Of a DNA stretch of 64,000 nt, positions 40,967-49,027 are shown in pieces; the first letter of the stretch is position 1, and every line of letters starts with the position of its first letter. Both the position numbers and the translations under genes were made by a program. The notes beneath the pieces were generated by a model. It ran no database searches. It saw only the letters and a list, made by a program, of their open reading frames with translations, and had not been told where the DNA came from. This DNA is from Fodinibacter sp963763015 (lineage in GTDB: Bacteria > Actinomycetota > Actinomycetes > Actinomycetales > Dermatophilaceae). Location: NCBI GenBank assembly GCA_963763015.1, contig CAVXML010000004.1, forward strand, positions 62,001 to 126,000, given 5' to 3'.

Positions 40967-41848
40967 GTGGCTGACAGCCCCGACCCGACCAGCGAGGCGA
41001 ACGTCCCGCTGGTGAGCGCACTGGTGCCCACCTACAACGCCGCGGCATTCGTGGAGGCGACGCTCGAGAGCCTCGCGAAGCAGACCTGGCCGCGTCTGGA
41101 GATCCTCATCGGGGACGACGCGTCGACCGACGGGACGATGGCGCTGCTGGAGTCCTTCGCCGCCGCCCACCACAACGTGCGCCTCCTGCGCCGAACCGAG
41201 AACCTCGGCTGGCTGCGGAACTCCAACGACCTCATGGAGCAGGCCGCCGGTGAGTTCCTCTTCTTCGCCTTCCACGACGACACCGTGGCGCCGACGTACG
41301 TCGAGGAGCTCGCCACCGTCCTCGTGGAGCGGCCCGAGGTCCTCCTGGCCTACAGCGACATGACCGTCTCGGAGGTGGGCGGGCCCGGCGAGCTGCAGGT
41401 CTTCGACGACCTGACGACCACGAGCACGGCACTGCAGCGCGGCATCGTCATGGCGGGCCGGCGCAAGAACTGGTGGGTACCCAACCGGGGCCTCTTTCGC
41501 GCAAGCGCCTACCGCGCCGTCGGTGGCCTTCGCCCCAACGACGCCGGGGAGTACTCCGCCGACTGGACGTGGCTCCTCGCGCTGGCACTGCGAGGGCCCT
41601 TCGGGAGGGTGCCGAAGGTGCTGTGCGACAAGCACTACACAGCGAACAGCCTGAGCAAGACGTGGCCGCACGATGCCACCCAGCAAGCGGCGCTTCGCAG
41701 GGCCGGACGCGAGGAGGTTCGGCGCAGCCCGCTCTCACGGCCTGCGAAGCTTGTGCTGTCCGCGCACCTGTCGGGGTGGCGCGGCTGGGTGCCGGCACCA
41801 CTGCGTCATCTCGTGAGGGCGTCGGCGCAGCGTCTCGTGCGCGGCTGA
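40967..41848 (+). CDS. Family 2 glycosyltransferase
   Basis: A GT-A-fold glycosyltransferase, 293 residues from GTG 40967. It begins VSALVPTYNAAAFVEATLES, then the nucleotide-sugar motif EILIGDDASTDGTMALLES and the metal-binding FFAFHDDTVAPTYVEEL (D-D in place of D-x-D), GEYSADWTWLLALAL and a C-terminal amphipathic region (HLSGWRGWVPAPLRHLVR) that may touch the membrane. GTG 40967 is favoured by GGAGG just upstream; GTG 40943 is an alternative that adds 8 residues but starts within the tandem repeat. Acceptor unknown; probably cell-surface glycan. Confidence 0.88.
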   Translation: MADSPDPTSEANVPLVSALVPTYNAAAFVEATLESLAKQTWPRLEILIGDDASTDGTMALLESFAAAHHNVRLLRRTENLGWLRNSNDLMEQAAGEFLFFAFHDDTVAPTYVEELATVLVERPEVLLAYSDMTVSEVGGPGELQVFDDLTTTSTALQRGIVMAGRRKNWWVPNRGLFRASAYRAVGGLRPNDAGEYSADWTWLLALALRGPFGRVPKVLCDKHYTANSLSKTWPHDATQQAALRRAGREEVRRSPLSRPAKLVLSAHLSGWRGWVPAPLRHLVRASAQRLVRG

Positions 41849-41865
41849 CCGGCTGACCGGCCGCC

Positions 41866-42801
41866 CTAGTCAGCTGGCCCGCGAGGCACCTCCCCGACGG
41901 CGATCGCCGGCTGGATGAGGCTGCCGAGCCACACCCTGCCCTGGTGCTCCCGGACACCCGTGGCCAGGTGCCAGTCGGTCGGGTCGAACTCGAGGTCGTG
42001 CACGGTGTTGCCGACCGAGTCCAACGCCAGGACCCGGGCCGTGTGCTTCGGCTCCGGCTTGAGCCGCTCGGGCGCCCGACGAACGAGACCACGCACGGCT
42101 CGCGGGCTGCGTTGGAGCAGGCCGAGCGCCTTGTCGGACGGTGAGGCGATGGTCACCCAGACCAGCCCGTCACTGCCCAGCGCGATGTTGTCCGGGTGAC
42201 CGGGAAGGTCGGGGGCGAACATCGAGGACTCCCCCGGCTCCCCGTCCACGAGCTCGACCCTGCGTATCGTCCCGGTGCCCGTCTCCGCGACGAGCACGGC
42301 ATCTGCCTCCACGGTGAGCGCCACCCCGTTGGCGAAGGCGAGCCCGTCGAGGATCGTGTCGACGCGACCCTCGGGGGTGCGGCGGAGCAGCCGACCCGTC
42401 CGAGTGTGCTCGATGACGTCGTTCTTCCACTCCTCGACCGGCCACACCGTGCTGCTGTCCGAGAACCAGATCGTGCCGTCGGGTCCCACGGCCGCGTTGT
42501 TCGGGCACCTCAGGCGGATGCCGTCCACCTCCGTGAGCAGCGTCTCCAGGTCTCCGGTGGCCGGATCCAGGGCCAGGAGCCCGCGGTGGGCGTCGCAGAC
42601 GAGGATCCGGCCGTCGGGCAGCAGCTCGAGGCCGAGCGGGCGACCACCGGTCGCGGTCACGGTGGTCGTGGACCCGGCGTCGGGGTCGTGGACGTGGATC
42701 GCACCGTCCTCCGTGCCGGTCCACACCCGGCCGTCGGCGGCGACGAGCACGTCCTCCGCTCCGGGTCCGGGGACCGGGATGACGGTGAGGGGAAGCGGCA
42801 T
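41866..42801 (-). CDS. SMP-30/gluconolactonase/strictosidine-synthase-like beta-propeller protein
   Basis: A 311-residue six-bladed propeller. Repeating blade motifs are visible: AEDVLVAADGRVWTGTEDGA, RPLGLELLPDGRILVCDAHR, NNAAVGPDGTIWFSDSSTVW, GLAFANGVALTVEADAVLVA, GHPDNIALGSDGLVWVTIAS and HQGRVWLGSLIQPAIAV. The last blades (LPGHPDNIA, GSLIQPAIA) are of the strictosidine-synthase-like/APMAP type, calcium-dependent lactonases or esterases. Substrate not determinable. ATG 42801 is supported by a leaderless -10. Confidence 0.87.
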   Translation of the reverse strand: MPLPLTVIPVPGPGAEDVLVAADGRVWTGTEDGAIHVHDPDAGSTTTVTATGGRPLGLELLPDGRILVCDAHRGLLALDPATGDLETLLTEVDGIRLRCPNNAAVGPDGTIWFSDSSTVWPVEEWKNDVIEHTRTGRLLRRTPEGRVDTILDGLAFANGVALTVEADAVLVAETGTGTIRRVELVDGEPGESSMFAPDLPGHPDNIALGSDGLVWVTIASPSDKALGLLQRSPRAVRGLVRRAPERLKPEPKHTARVLALDSVGNTVHDLEFDPTDWHLATGVREHQGRVWLGSLIQPAIAVGEVPRGPAD

Positions 42802-42807
42802 GCGCCC

Positions 42808-42813
42808 ACCGTA
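42808..42813 (-). promoter_or_regulatory. -10 element (TACGGT) of a leaderless promoter
   Basis: On the minus strand TACGGT ends 6 nt before ATG 42801 of the propeller gene. Confidence 0.55.
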
Positions 42814-42897
42814 GGACGCGCTGGCCTCGCCGGAGCGGGCAGGCGGCATCCCGATGCCGCGAACGCCGCGCGGCGGCGCGATATCTCCTGTGGATCG

Positions 42898-42926
42898 TTG
42901 TATTCGAACTCGTGTTCGACTACACT
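42898..42926 (+). promoter_or_regulatory. SOS-controlled promoter: -35 TTGTAT, LexA box, -10 TACACT
   Basis: The 16-bp sequence at 42904-42919 (TCGAAC TCGT GTTCGA) is a perfect match to the actinobacterial/mycobacterial SOS consensus TCGAAC-N4-GTTCGA. It fills the 17-bp spacer between -35 TTGTAT (42898-42903) and -10 TACACT (42921-42926), which is 6 nt before ATG 42933. LexA binding must block this promoter directly. Confidence 0.93.
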
Positions 42927-42932
42927 GAGCAT

Positions 42933-44442
42933 ATGCCGCAGTCACGCCCTCCGCGAGCGCCTTGCGGCGATGGCCGCCGAGGTGATCGAGGTCGGTGAGC
43001 TGCTCGCCGCGGAGGCAGCGGGAATGGACGCCGAGGAGCTCTTCGAGGTCGTGGGGGTCCTCCAAGGCGTGACCAACTCCGTCGAGGGCGCCCAGCTCGT
43101 TGCCGCCGCTCATGCGGCGTCGCACGAGACGCGGCTGACGGACCGTGGTCCGGTGGAGGTGCATCACGAGCTGGGGTTCGTCGACCCGATGGCCTCGACG
43201 GAGGTGTCGCTGGCCACCGGTATCGGCCAGTGGGCGGCCGCGCGGAGGGTGAACCTGGCCGCGGCGCTGGCCCAGCGGTTCCCGCGCATGCTGCACGAGG
43301 TCATCGAGGGTCGGCTGGCCGCCACGACGGTGTCGAAGGTCGTCTCGACCTGCGACGGTCTGACCCTCGACGCGTGTGCCGACGTGGAGAGCCTCCTCGT
43401 GGACCGGCTGGCCGGCCTCGACCCGGCGCGGGTCACCACGGTCACCCGCCGGGTGGCGACCCGCGTCGCTGCCGAACAGGTGAGGGCCGCCCAGTCGAGG
43501 AACCGTCGTGACCGGTGCGTGCAGGTCTCCCCCGGCCCGGACGGCACCACGATCTGGTGGGCTCAGCTGCCCGCCGGGCGCTCTGCCGCCGCGTGGGCCG
43601 CGATCTCCGTTCTCGGTGACGAGTACGCGGAGAAGGACCCCTCGCTGACCACCGATCAGGGCCGCGCCGAAGCCTTCCTCGACCTGCTCCTGACCAACGT
43701 CAGCGTGAGCGCGAAGGTGACCGTCGGCATACCCGTCATCACCTCCGACCTGCGGGCCCCAGAGTGCGGCGCCTTGGCGCCCAGATCGGAGCACGGCGCA
43801 GCGACCGGCACCGAGGGTCCCGCCGACACGGATGCTGCTGCCGACACCGCGGTCCCTGCCCCCACCGCGGGCACGGCGGACGTGCCCGCGGTCGGCGGGC
43901 TGGGCCTCGGGTCCGACTTCTCGGTCTCGTCGGCACTGTCCGGGTGCGAGATCCCGGGCATCGGCTTCATCGACGCCGACACCGTCGAGACCCTGCTGAC
44001 CAGCGTGCCGCTCGAGGTCGGCCGTGCACTCCTGGACTCCCGAACCGGCACCCTCGTCGAGACCACCAGCACCGCCTACCGACCCCCGCAGGGCGTCACC
44101 GACTTCGTCACCACCCGTGACGGGACCTGCCGGATGTGGGGCTGTCCACGTCCCGCCACCGCCTGCGACGTCGACCACGCGCGCCCCTGGCCGGCTGGGA
44201 GCACCACGCCCACCAACCTCGCGGGGCTCTGCCGGCGGCACCACCGCCTCAAACAGCGGCGTCGGTGGACCTACCAGCTCGACAGCGACGGCACCGCAAC
44301 GTGGGTGTCTCCGTCCGGCAGGAAGCGCGTCACCCTGCCCGACCACGCCGTCTGGCCGGTACCCGAGCCCGGGTCGCACCCCCCGCCGACAGCGCGCAGC
44401 CAACCACCACCCCGGTCTCCGGTCGAGATCCCGCCGTTCTAG
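42933..44442 (+). CDS. DUF222 / HNH endonuclease (13E12-type) under SOS control; 5' frame break
   Basis: An HNH nuclease of the DUF222 family (the M. tuberculosis 13E12 repeat proteins). The DUF222 region spans about residues 15-330 (AAMAAEVIEVGELLAAEAAG, EVSLATGIGQWAAARRVNLA, FPRMLHEVIEGRLAATTVSK, VDRLAGLDPARVTTVTRRVA). The C-terminal nuclease is CRMWGCPRPATACDVDHARP with the His metal ligands continued in NLAGLCRRHHRLK. A low-complexity Ala/Thr/Asp linker separates them. The promoter defines ATG 42933, but this is one frame away from the body; the span is 1510 nt, one more than a multiple of three, so one extra base between 42936 and 42970 would explain it (giving MPQ-SALRERLAAMAA). Without that, the start would be ATG 42970 (490 residues). 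Target DNA unknown. Confidence 0.88.
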
Positions 44443-44969
44443 CCCCGCAACCAGAACGTGGTGGCCAAGAGGCACAACGGCGCAGCCAGCATGAGCAGCG
44501 CCGCACCCATCATGAGATCCCGACGCATTGCGCCGTCACCCCACGGAGGGGCAACGGCGAGCACCAGCGCCGCCGGCGCGACCGCCGCGATGACGAGGTG
44601 CCGCGGAGCAGGCGCGTGCGCATGGCCCACGAAGCCCACCGCGACCGGCAGGAGCAGCGCTACAACAGCAAGTGTCCAGTACAGGGGGCGCCGCTCACGC
44701 TCGGCCGGTTGCCGGGACAACCACACGATGGCCGCTGTCACGACCGAGCCGAGCGTCGCAACGACCACGGCACCCGTCCAGCCCTCGAACAGGCCGATGA
44801 CGACGACGGTCGTCGCGATGGTCCCTCCGAGCAGCACCAGGCCCAGCAGCGATGGAACCGGGTGCGCAGGCACCCCGTCTCCGCCGGTCAACCCCCACGC
44901 GAGCAGCATCCCGGCGATGACGCCGATGACGGCCACCTCGGCGGCCAACGTCACCAGTGCGGCGACCAT
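44439..44969 (-). CDS. Conserved-looking multi-pass membrane protein, unknown function
   Basis: A 176-residue protein with five or six predicted helices: VTLAAEVAVIGVIAGMLLAW, LGLVLLGGTIATTVVVIGLF, AVVVATLGSVVTAAIVWL, TLAVVALLLPVAVGFVG, LVIAAVAPAALVLAVAPP and MMGAALLMLAAPLCLLATTF. Loops are short; the only polar stretch is RQPAERERRPL, predicted cytoplasmic. I recognise no family. It converges on and overlaps the HNH gene by 4 bp. Confidence 0.6.
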   Translation of the reverse strand: MVAALVTLAAEVAVIGVIAGMLLAWGLTGGDGVPAHPVPSLLGLVLLGGTIATTVVVIGLFEGWTGAVVVATLGSVVTAAIVWLSRQPAERERRPLYWTLAVVALLLPVAVGFVGHAHAPAPRHLVIAAVAPAALVLAVAPPWGDGAMRRDLMMGAALLMLAAPLCLLATTFWLRG

Positions 44970-45024
44970 CGGGAGTCAGGAGGCGGCGCCACGGCTCCGG
45001 CTTCGGGAAGCACCACGGCCTGGA

Positions 45025-45501
45025 CTACACAGCGACGGCGGCGCGGACCTGGTCGATCATCGCCTGCTCGCGGTCGCTGACCTGCTGGGCGTGGAAGCCC
45101 ATGAAGCCCCCGTCCTTGGCGGCATCCGCGGCCGCCTGGGCCGCCGTGAGCAGCCATGCGCCGAAGGCCGTGGCTTCCTCGGCCGACGCCTTGGCCGCCA
45201 CGAGCGAGGTCACGGCGCGCAGCTCCTCGACCACGGCCTCGCCCGGGGTCGGCCCCGTCGGCTTGAAGCCCTTGAGGGGGTTGTCGCGCTGCTGGGCCAT
45301 CCCCTGGATCTCGAGAGCGACTTCGCTGAGCAGCTGCTCACGGCTCGGGGGGTTGGTGGCGTTCTTCAGCGTCGCCATCGACTCCTTGGCGGTCTCGATC
45401 GGGCCGCCCGGATCCGCAAGCGAGATCGCGAGTCCCGCCACGAGCGGCGCGCGCCGCACGCGTACCCACTCGTCCTCGGTGAAGTCGTTCTTGGTCGTCA
45501 T
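45025..45501 (-). CDS. Conserved hypothetical soluble protein
   Basis: A 158-residue protein starting at ATG 45501 with AAGGA 5 nt upstream, so it is probably translated. It is helical and alanine-rich, with PLVAGLAISLADPGGPIETA, KESMATLKNATNPPSREQLL, VEELRAVTSLVAAKASAEEA, AFGAWLLTAAQAAADAAKDG and a C-terminal VSDREQAMIDQVRAAVAV. There is no signal peptide or membrane helix. I do not recognise a family and assign no function. It diverges from the crotonase gene at 45633. Confidence 0.65.
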   Translation of the reverse strand: MTTKNDFTEDEWVRVRRAPLVAGLAISLADPGGPIETAKESMATLKNATNPPSREQLLSEVALEIQGMAQQRDNPLKGFKPTGPTPGEAVVEELRAVTSLVAAKASAEEATAFGAWLLTAAQAAADAAKDGGFMGFHAQQVSDREQAMIDQVRAAVAV

Positions 45502-45620
45502 GGCATTCCTTCCGGGTGGGGTCGGGGACGTTGCTGCTCCGGTCACTCTGCCTGCCGACCGGGCTTCTCGGGGGGATCGTGACCAGCGGCACCAGTGCCG
45601 GCATCCGTCAGCCCGCTGGG

Positions 45621-45626
45621 TAGTGT
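45621..45626 (+). promoter_or_regulatory. -10 element (TAGTGT) of a leaderless promoter
   Basis: TAGTGT ends 6 nt before GTG 45633, the first gene of the crotonase-GNAT-azlCD run. Confidence 0.5.
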
Positions 45627-45632
45627 CGAGGA

Positions 45633-46364
45633 GTGCCCATCCACCTCGAGCTCACCGATCGCGTCGCCACCGTCACGATCGACCGAACCCACCGGCGCAA
45701 TGCCCTGGGCCTCGAGGCGCTCGACGACCTCCATGCCGCCGTGGTCGCGGCCACGCAGCGTTCGGCCCGAGCGGTGGTGCTGACCGGCGCCGGCGGCCAC
45801 TTCTGCGCCGGGGCCGACCTCACCGAGCTCGAGGACGTCTCGTTCACGTCACGGCTGGCCGAGGTGCTCGAGCACCTCGCCGGGCTGCCACTGCCGACCG
45901 TCGCGGCCATCGACGGCTCGTGCATGGGCCTCGGGATGCAGCTCGCGATTGCGTGCGACGTCCGGGTCGTCGGGCCCACCGCGAGGTTCTCGGTGCCGGT
46001 CGCCAAGCTCGGCCTGATGGTCGACCACTGGACCCTCGACCGCATCTCGCGCCTGTGGGGAGAGGGCGCAGCCCGGCTGATGGTGCTGACCGGTGCCGTC
46101 CTCGACACCGACGACGCGTGGCGGCTCGGCTTCGCCCAGGTGCTGGGCGCCCTCACCGACGCGCAGGCGCTGGCGGGTCGTGCGGTGACCCTGGCGCCGC
46201 TCAGCCAGGCCGGCTCCAAGGTCGGCTTCGACGCCCACCACGACAACGACGCCGAGGTCGCCCGGTACGAGGCGGCATTCGCCCGCGCCTGGGCCAGCCA
46301 GGACCTCGCCGAGGGGCGCAGGGCCTTCGCGGAGCGGCGCACGCCCGCCTTCCAGGGGCACTGA
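45633..46364 (+). CDS. Enoyl-CoA hydratase/isomerase (crotonase) family protein
   Basis: A 243-residue crotonase-fold protein. The CoA-binding and oxyanion-hole segments are clear: HRRNALGLEALDDLHAAVVA, GAGGHFCAGADLTELED and PTVAAIDGSCMGLGMQLAIA. In hydratases two glutamates follow in FxxPE and the helix after GLxP; here that stretch reads RFSVPVAKLGLMVDHWTLDR with neither glutamate in the usual place, so it is likely not a classical enoyl-CoA hydratase. It may be an isomerase, hydrolase or non-catalytic paralogue. GTG start supported by a leaderless -10. Its stop shares a base with the next start (TGATG). Confidence 0.85.
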   Translation: MPIHLELTDRVATVTIDRTHRRNALGLEALDDLHAAVVAATQRSARAVVLTGAGGHFCAGADLTELEDVSFTSRLAEVLEHLAGLPLPTVAAIDGSCMGLGMQLAIACDVRVVGPTARFSVPVAKLGLMVDHWTLDRISRLWGEGAARLMVLTGAVLDTDDAWRLGFAQVLGALTDAQALAGRAVTLAPLSQAGSKVGFDAHHDNDAEVARYEAAFARAWASQDLAEGRRAFAERRTPAFQGH

Positions 46365-46993
46365 TGACCTCGCCGCGACCTCCGCACGACCACGCCGGCG
46401 GCCTGGAGCACCCCCACAGCCACGGCCAGGGCGACGGCTCGACGCCGCTCGCCGACGCGAGCGTGAGGCCGGCCCGGCCGAACGATGCCCCGGCGGTGGG
46501 CATGGTCCAGGCGGCGGTGTTCCGTCAGATGTATGCCGGACGCGTCCCCGACGACGTGGTCGCACTCTTCGAGGCCGAGGCCTTCGCCCGCTCCTGGCGG
46601 GCGAGCCTCTCGGCCCCGCCGGCGGGGGTGCACCGTCTCCTCGTGGCCTGTGCCGGTGACCAGGTGACCGGGATGGCGGCGATCGGGCCCTCGCAGGACC
46701 GCGACGCCGGCGGCTCGTGGGGCGAGGTGACACTGCTCGCGGTGCACCCGGACGCGCGTCGGCAGGGCCACGGCTCCCGCCTCCTCAACGCCGGCGTGGA
46801 CCTCCTGCGGGATGCCGGCGCGGAGGTCGTCACGTGCTGGCTCCTCTCCGACGACGAGGCAGGACGAGCCTTCCTGACCGCTTCCGGCTTCGGCCCGGAC
46901 GGCGCCTTCCGCGACCGCGTGGTCTCCCCCTCCGGCGAGACGCTGCGTGAGGTCCGGCTCCTCGCAGCGCTCGTGGAGGACCCTACGGGGTGA
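46364..46993 (+). CDS. GNAT-family N-acetyltransferase
   Basis: A 209-residue GNAT protein with a histidine-rich, disordered N-terminal 35 residues (PPHDHAGGLEHPHSHGQGDG), unusual for the family and possibly metal-binding. The GNAT core starts at ASVRPARPNDAPAVGMVQAA and includes WGEVTLLAVHPDARRQGHGS (acetyl-CoA loop R-x-G-H-G-S), AGVDLLRDAGAEVVTCWLLS and AGRAFLTASGFGPDGAFRDR. It lies between the crotonase and azlC genes with overlaps at both ends (TGATG, GTGA), so all are translationally coupled. Acceptor unknown. Confidence 0.87.
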   Translation: MTSPRPPHDHAGGLEHPHSHGQGDGSTPLADASVRPARPNDAPAVGMVQAAVFRQMYAGRVPDDVVALFEAEAFARSWRASLSAPPAGVHRLLVACAGDQVTGMAAIGPSQDRDAGGSWGEVTLLAVHPDARRQGHGSRLLNAGVDLLRDAGAEVVTCWLLSDDEAGRAFLTASGFGPDGAFRDRVVSPSGETLREVRLLAALVEDPTG

Positions 46994-47769
46994 GCGCCCC
47001 GGACGAATCGGGCGGCGAAGCCCCCGTCGACCCACCGCTGCCCGCGGCCCGGCGCCGCACGGTGGTGCGCCACTCGTGGTCGGTCGGCGTGGCGACGGGC
47101 ACCTACGGGGTGTCCTTCGGCGCGCTGGCGGTCGCCGCGGGACTCGACGTCTGGCAGGCCCAGGCGCTGTCGCTCCTGATGTTCACCGGGGCGTCGCAGT
47201 TCGCCATGGTGAGCATCCTTGCGGCGGGCGGTCTCCCCGCCGCACCGGCAGCCATCGCCACAGCGGCGCTGCTGGGCGTGCGGAACGGCCTCTACGGCTT
47301 GCAGACCTCACTCCTGCTCAGGGTCACCGGCCCTCGTCGGCTCGTCGCCGCCCACCTCACGATCGACGAGTCAACGGCGGCGGGCATCGCCCAGCCCGAG
47401 CCGCCCGCCCAGCGGCTCGCGTTCTGGCACACCGGCATCGCGGTCTTCGTTCTGTGGAACGCCTCGACGCTGGCCGGTTCACTCCTCGGCAGGGCCATCG
47501 GTGACCCACGTCGACTGGGCCTCGACGCCGCAGCGGCAGCCGCGTTCGTCGCCCTGCTGTGGCCCCGGCTGCGCAGCCGCGACGCCGCCGCCACCGCCGC
47601 CCTGGCCATACTCGTCGCCGTGCTCAGCGCCCCGCTGGTGCCTGCCGGCATCCCGGTCCTTCTCGCAGCCGCCGCGGCCGTCGTCGTGGGCCTTCGACGT
47701 CACGGACGGCACGAGCGACCCCTCGAGGGCGACGATGGCACCCTGCCCGGATCGGACCCGACGCCATGA
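46990..47769 (+). CDS. azlC: AzlC-family amino-acid exporter, large subunit
   Basis: Membrane component of a branched-chain amino-acid (or azaleucine) exporter, 259 residues. The family signature SVGVATGTYGVSFGALAVAA near residue 32 and LSLLMFTGASQFAMVSILAA are followed by ALLGVRNGLYGLQTSLLL, HLTIDESTAAGIA and about six further hydrophobic helices. The C-terminus is polar (RRHGRHERPLEGDDGTLPG). It overlaps azlD by 4 bp; AzlC and AzlD form the transporter together. Confidence 0.93.
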   Translation: MSAPDESGGEAPVDPPLPAARRRTVVRHSWSVGVATGTYGVSFGALAVAAGLDVWQAQALSLLMFTGASQFAMVSILAAGGLPAAPAAIATAALLGVRNGLYGLQTSLLLRVTGPRRLVAAHLTIDESTAAGIAQPEPPAQRLAFWHTGIAVFVLWNASTLAGSLLGRAIGDPRRLGLDAAAAAAFVALLWPRLRSRDAAATAALAILVAVLSAPLVPAGIPVLLAAAAAVVVGLRRHGRHERPLEGDDGTLPGSDPTP

Positions 47770-48080
47770 GCCTGTGGCTCGCCCTGGTCGTGGCCTGCAT
47801 CGCCTGCTACCTCCTGAAGCTGGCCGGCTACCTCGTTCCGGAGCGCGTGGTGTCGGGCGAGCGGAGCTCACGGATCACCACCCTCCTCCCCGTCGCCCTG
47901 CTGTCCGCGCTGGTCGTGGTCCAGACCGTGGTGGCTCCGGGAGGCGCCCTCGTCGTCGACGCACGGCTCGCCGCCGTCGGCGTGGCCGTCGCCCTCCTCC
48001 TGGTGCGGGCCAACTTCCTCGTCGTGGTGATCGCAGCAGCCGCCGTCGCGGCGCTGCTGCGGGCAGCCGGGTCGGCCTAG
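47766..48080 (+). CDS. azlD: AzlD-family amino-acid exporter, small subunit
   Basis: A 104-residue partner of AzlC with three or four helices: SLWLALVVACIACYLLKLAG, ITTLLPVALLSALVVVQTVV, LAAVGVAVALLLVRANFLVV and IAAAAVAALLRAA. The LKLAGYLVPERVV loop is typical of the family. ATG 47766 overlaps the azlC stop (ATGA). Its end meets the convergent GH130 gene with a 4-bp overlap. Confidence 0.9.
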   Translation: MSLWLALVVACIACYLLKLAGYLVPERVVSGERSSRITTLLPVALLSALVVVQTVVAPGGALVVDARLAAVGVAVALLLVRANFLVVVIAAAAVAALLRAAGSA

Positions 48081-49027
48081 TCGCTCCGGGCCAGGACGTC
48101 GAGCACCTCGCTCAACGACGACTCGGCCAGGGCGACCACGGAGTCCGCGGCCCCGTAGTAGAGGCGCAACGAGTCCGTGAACGGGTCGTGGAGCCACCCG
48201 CAGGGGAACACGACGCCCGGCACGTCGCCCTGCAGCTCGTACGGCGTCACCGGCCCGAGGAACCACTCGGAGGGCCGCTTGATGACCTTCAGGGGGTCGT
48301 CGAGGTCCAGCAGGGCCAGGCCTACCCGGTAGAGCTCCCCGGCCACGGTGTGGCGCACCCCGTGGTAGGCCACGAGCCAGCCCGCAGCGGTCTCGATCGG
48401 TGGTGGTCCCATGCCGATCCGCAGGCTGTCCCACCGCCCGGACCGGGCACGGAAGACCGGCTCGGGCGCGAGCCAGCTGGTCAGGTCGGCGGACCGCGAC
48501 ATCCAGACGTCCGCGTGGCTGCCGACGACGGTGCGGGGGCGGTGGAACAGGATGAAGTGCTCACCGACCCGCCGGGGCAGGAGAACGGCGTTCTTGTCGT
48601 CGGGGGGACAGACGACGCCGATCCGCTCCACGGTCCGGAAGTCGGTGGTGCTCGCCAGCGCGACAGCCGGCCCGGTCGGCCCGTAGGCCGTGTAGGCGAT
48701 GACCCACACCCCGAGCTCGTCGACCCGCGTGACGCGCGGGTCCTCCACCCCCCACACCTCTGCAGGGTGCTCCTCCGTGGGGTAGATCAACGGCTCCGGG
48801 TCGATGGACCAGCCGTTCAGGCCGTCGTTGGAGCGAGCGACGCTGAGGTGGCTCCGGCCCTGGAAGTCCTCGACCCGGCACACGAGCACCGTCTGGTCGC
48901 CGTCGTAGGCGGCGGCCGGGTTGAACACCGCGTTGACGGGGTAGGGCCAGTCGTCAGCCGTGAGCAACGGGTTCATGACCGCCCTGCGGAAGACCCTCTG
49001 CTCACCCGGTCGCCACGACTCTGGCAT
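48077..49027 (-). CDS. GH130-family glycosidase/phosphorylase
   Basis: A 316-residue five-bladed propeller of glycoside hydrolase family 130, whose characterised members phosphorolyse or hydrolyse beta-mannosides. Landmarks are FRRAVMNPLLTADDWPYPVN, AVFNPAAAYDGDQTVLVCRV with the proton-relay region, GVEDPRVTRVDELGVWVIAY (E-D-P-R signature), KNAVLLPRRVGEHFILFHRP and GMGPPPIETAAGWLVAYHG. The phosphate-binding basic residues cannot be verified by eye, so phosphorylase versus hydrolase is open. ATG 49027 keeps the conserved NPLLTADDWPYP entry; ATG 48976 would remove it in part. It overlaps the upstream GT4 gene by 26 bp. Confidence 0.88.
   Translation of the reverse strand: MPESWRPGEQRVFRRAVMNPLLTADDWPYPVNAVFNPAAAYDGDQTVLVCRVEDFQGRSHLSVARSNDGLNGWSIDPEPLIYPTEEHPAEVWGVEDPRVTRVDELGVWVIAYTAYGPTGPAVALASTTDFRTVERIGVVCPPDDKNAVLLPRRVGEHFILFHRPRTVVGSHADVWMSRSADLTSWLAPEPVFRARSGRWDSLRIGMGPPPIETAAGWLVAYHGVRHTVAGELYRVGLALLDLDDPLKVIKRPSEWFLGPVTPYELQGDVPGVVFPCGWLHDPFTDSLRLYYGAADSVVALAESSLSEVLDVLARSD

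Noticed and set aside
42970..44442. ATG 42970 as the true start of the HNH gene
   Set aside because: The promoter, SOS box and leaderless spacing point to ATG 42933; 42970 is kept only as a fallback if the present sequence is exact.
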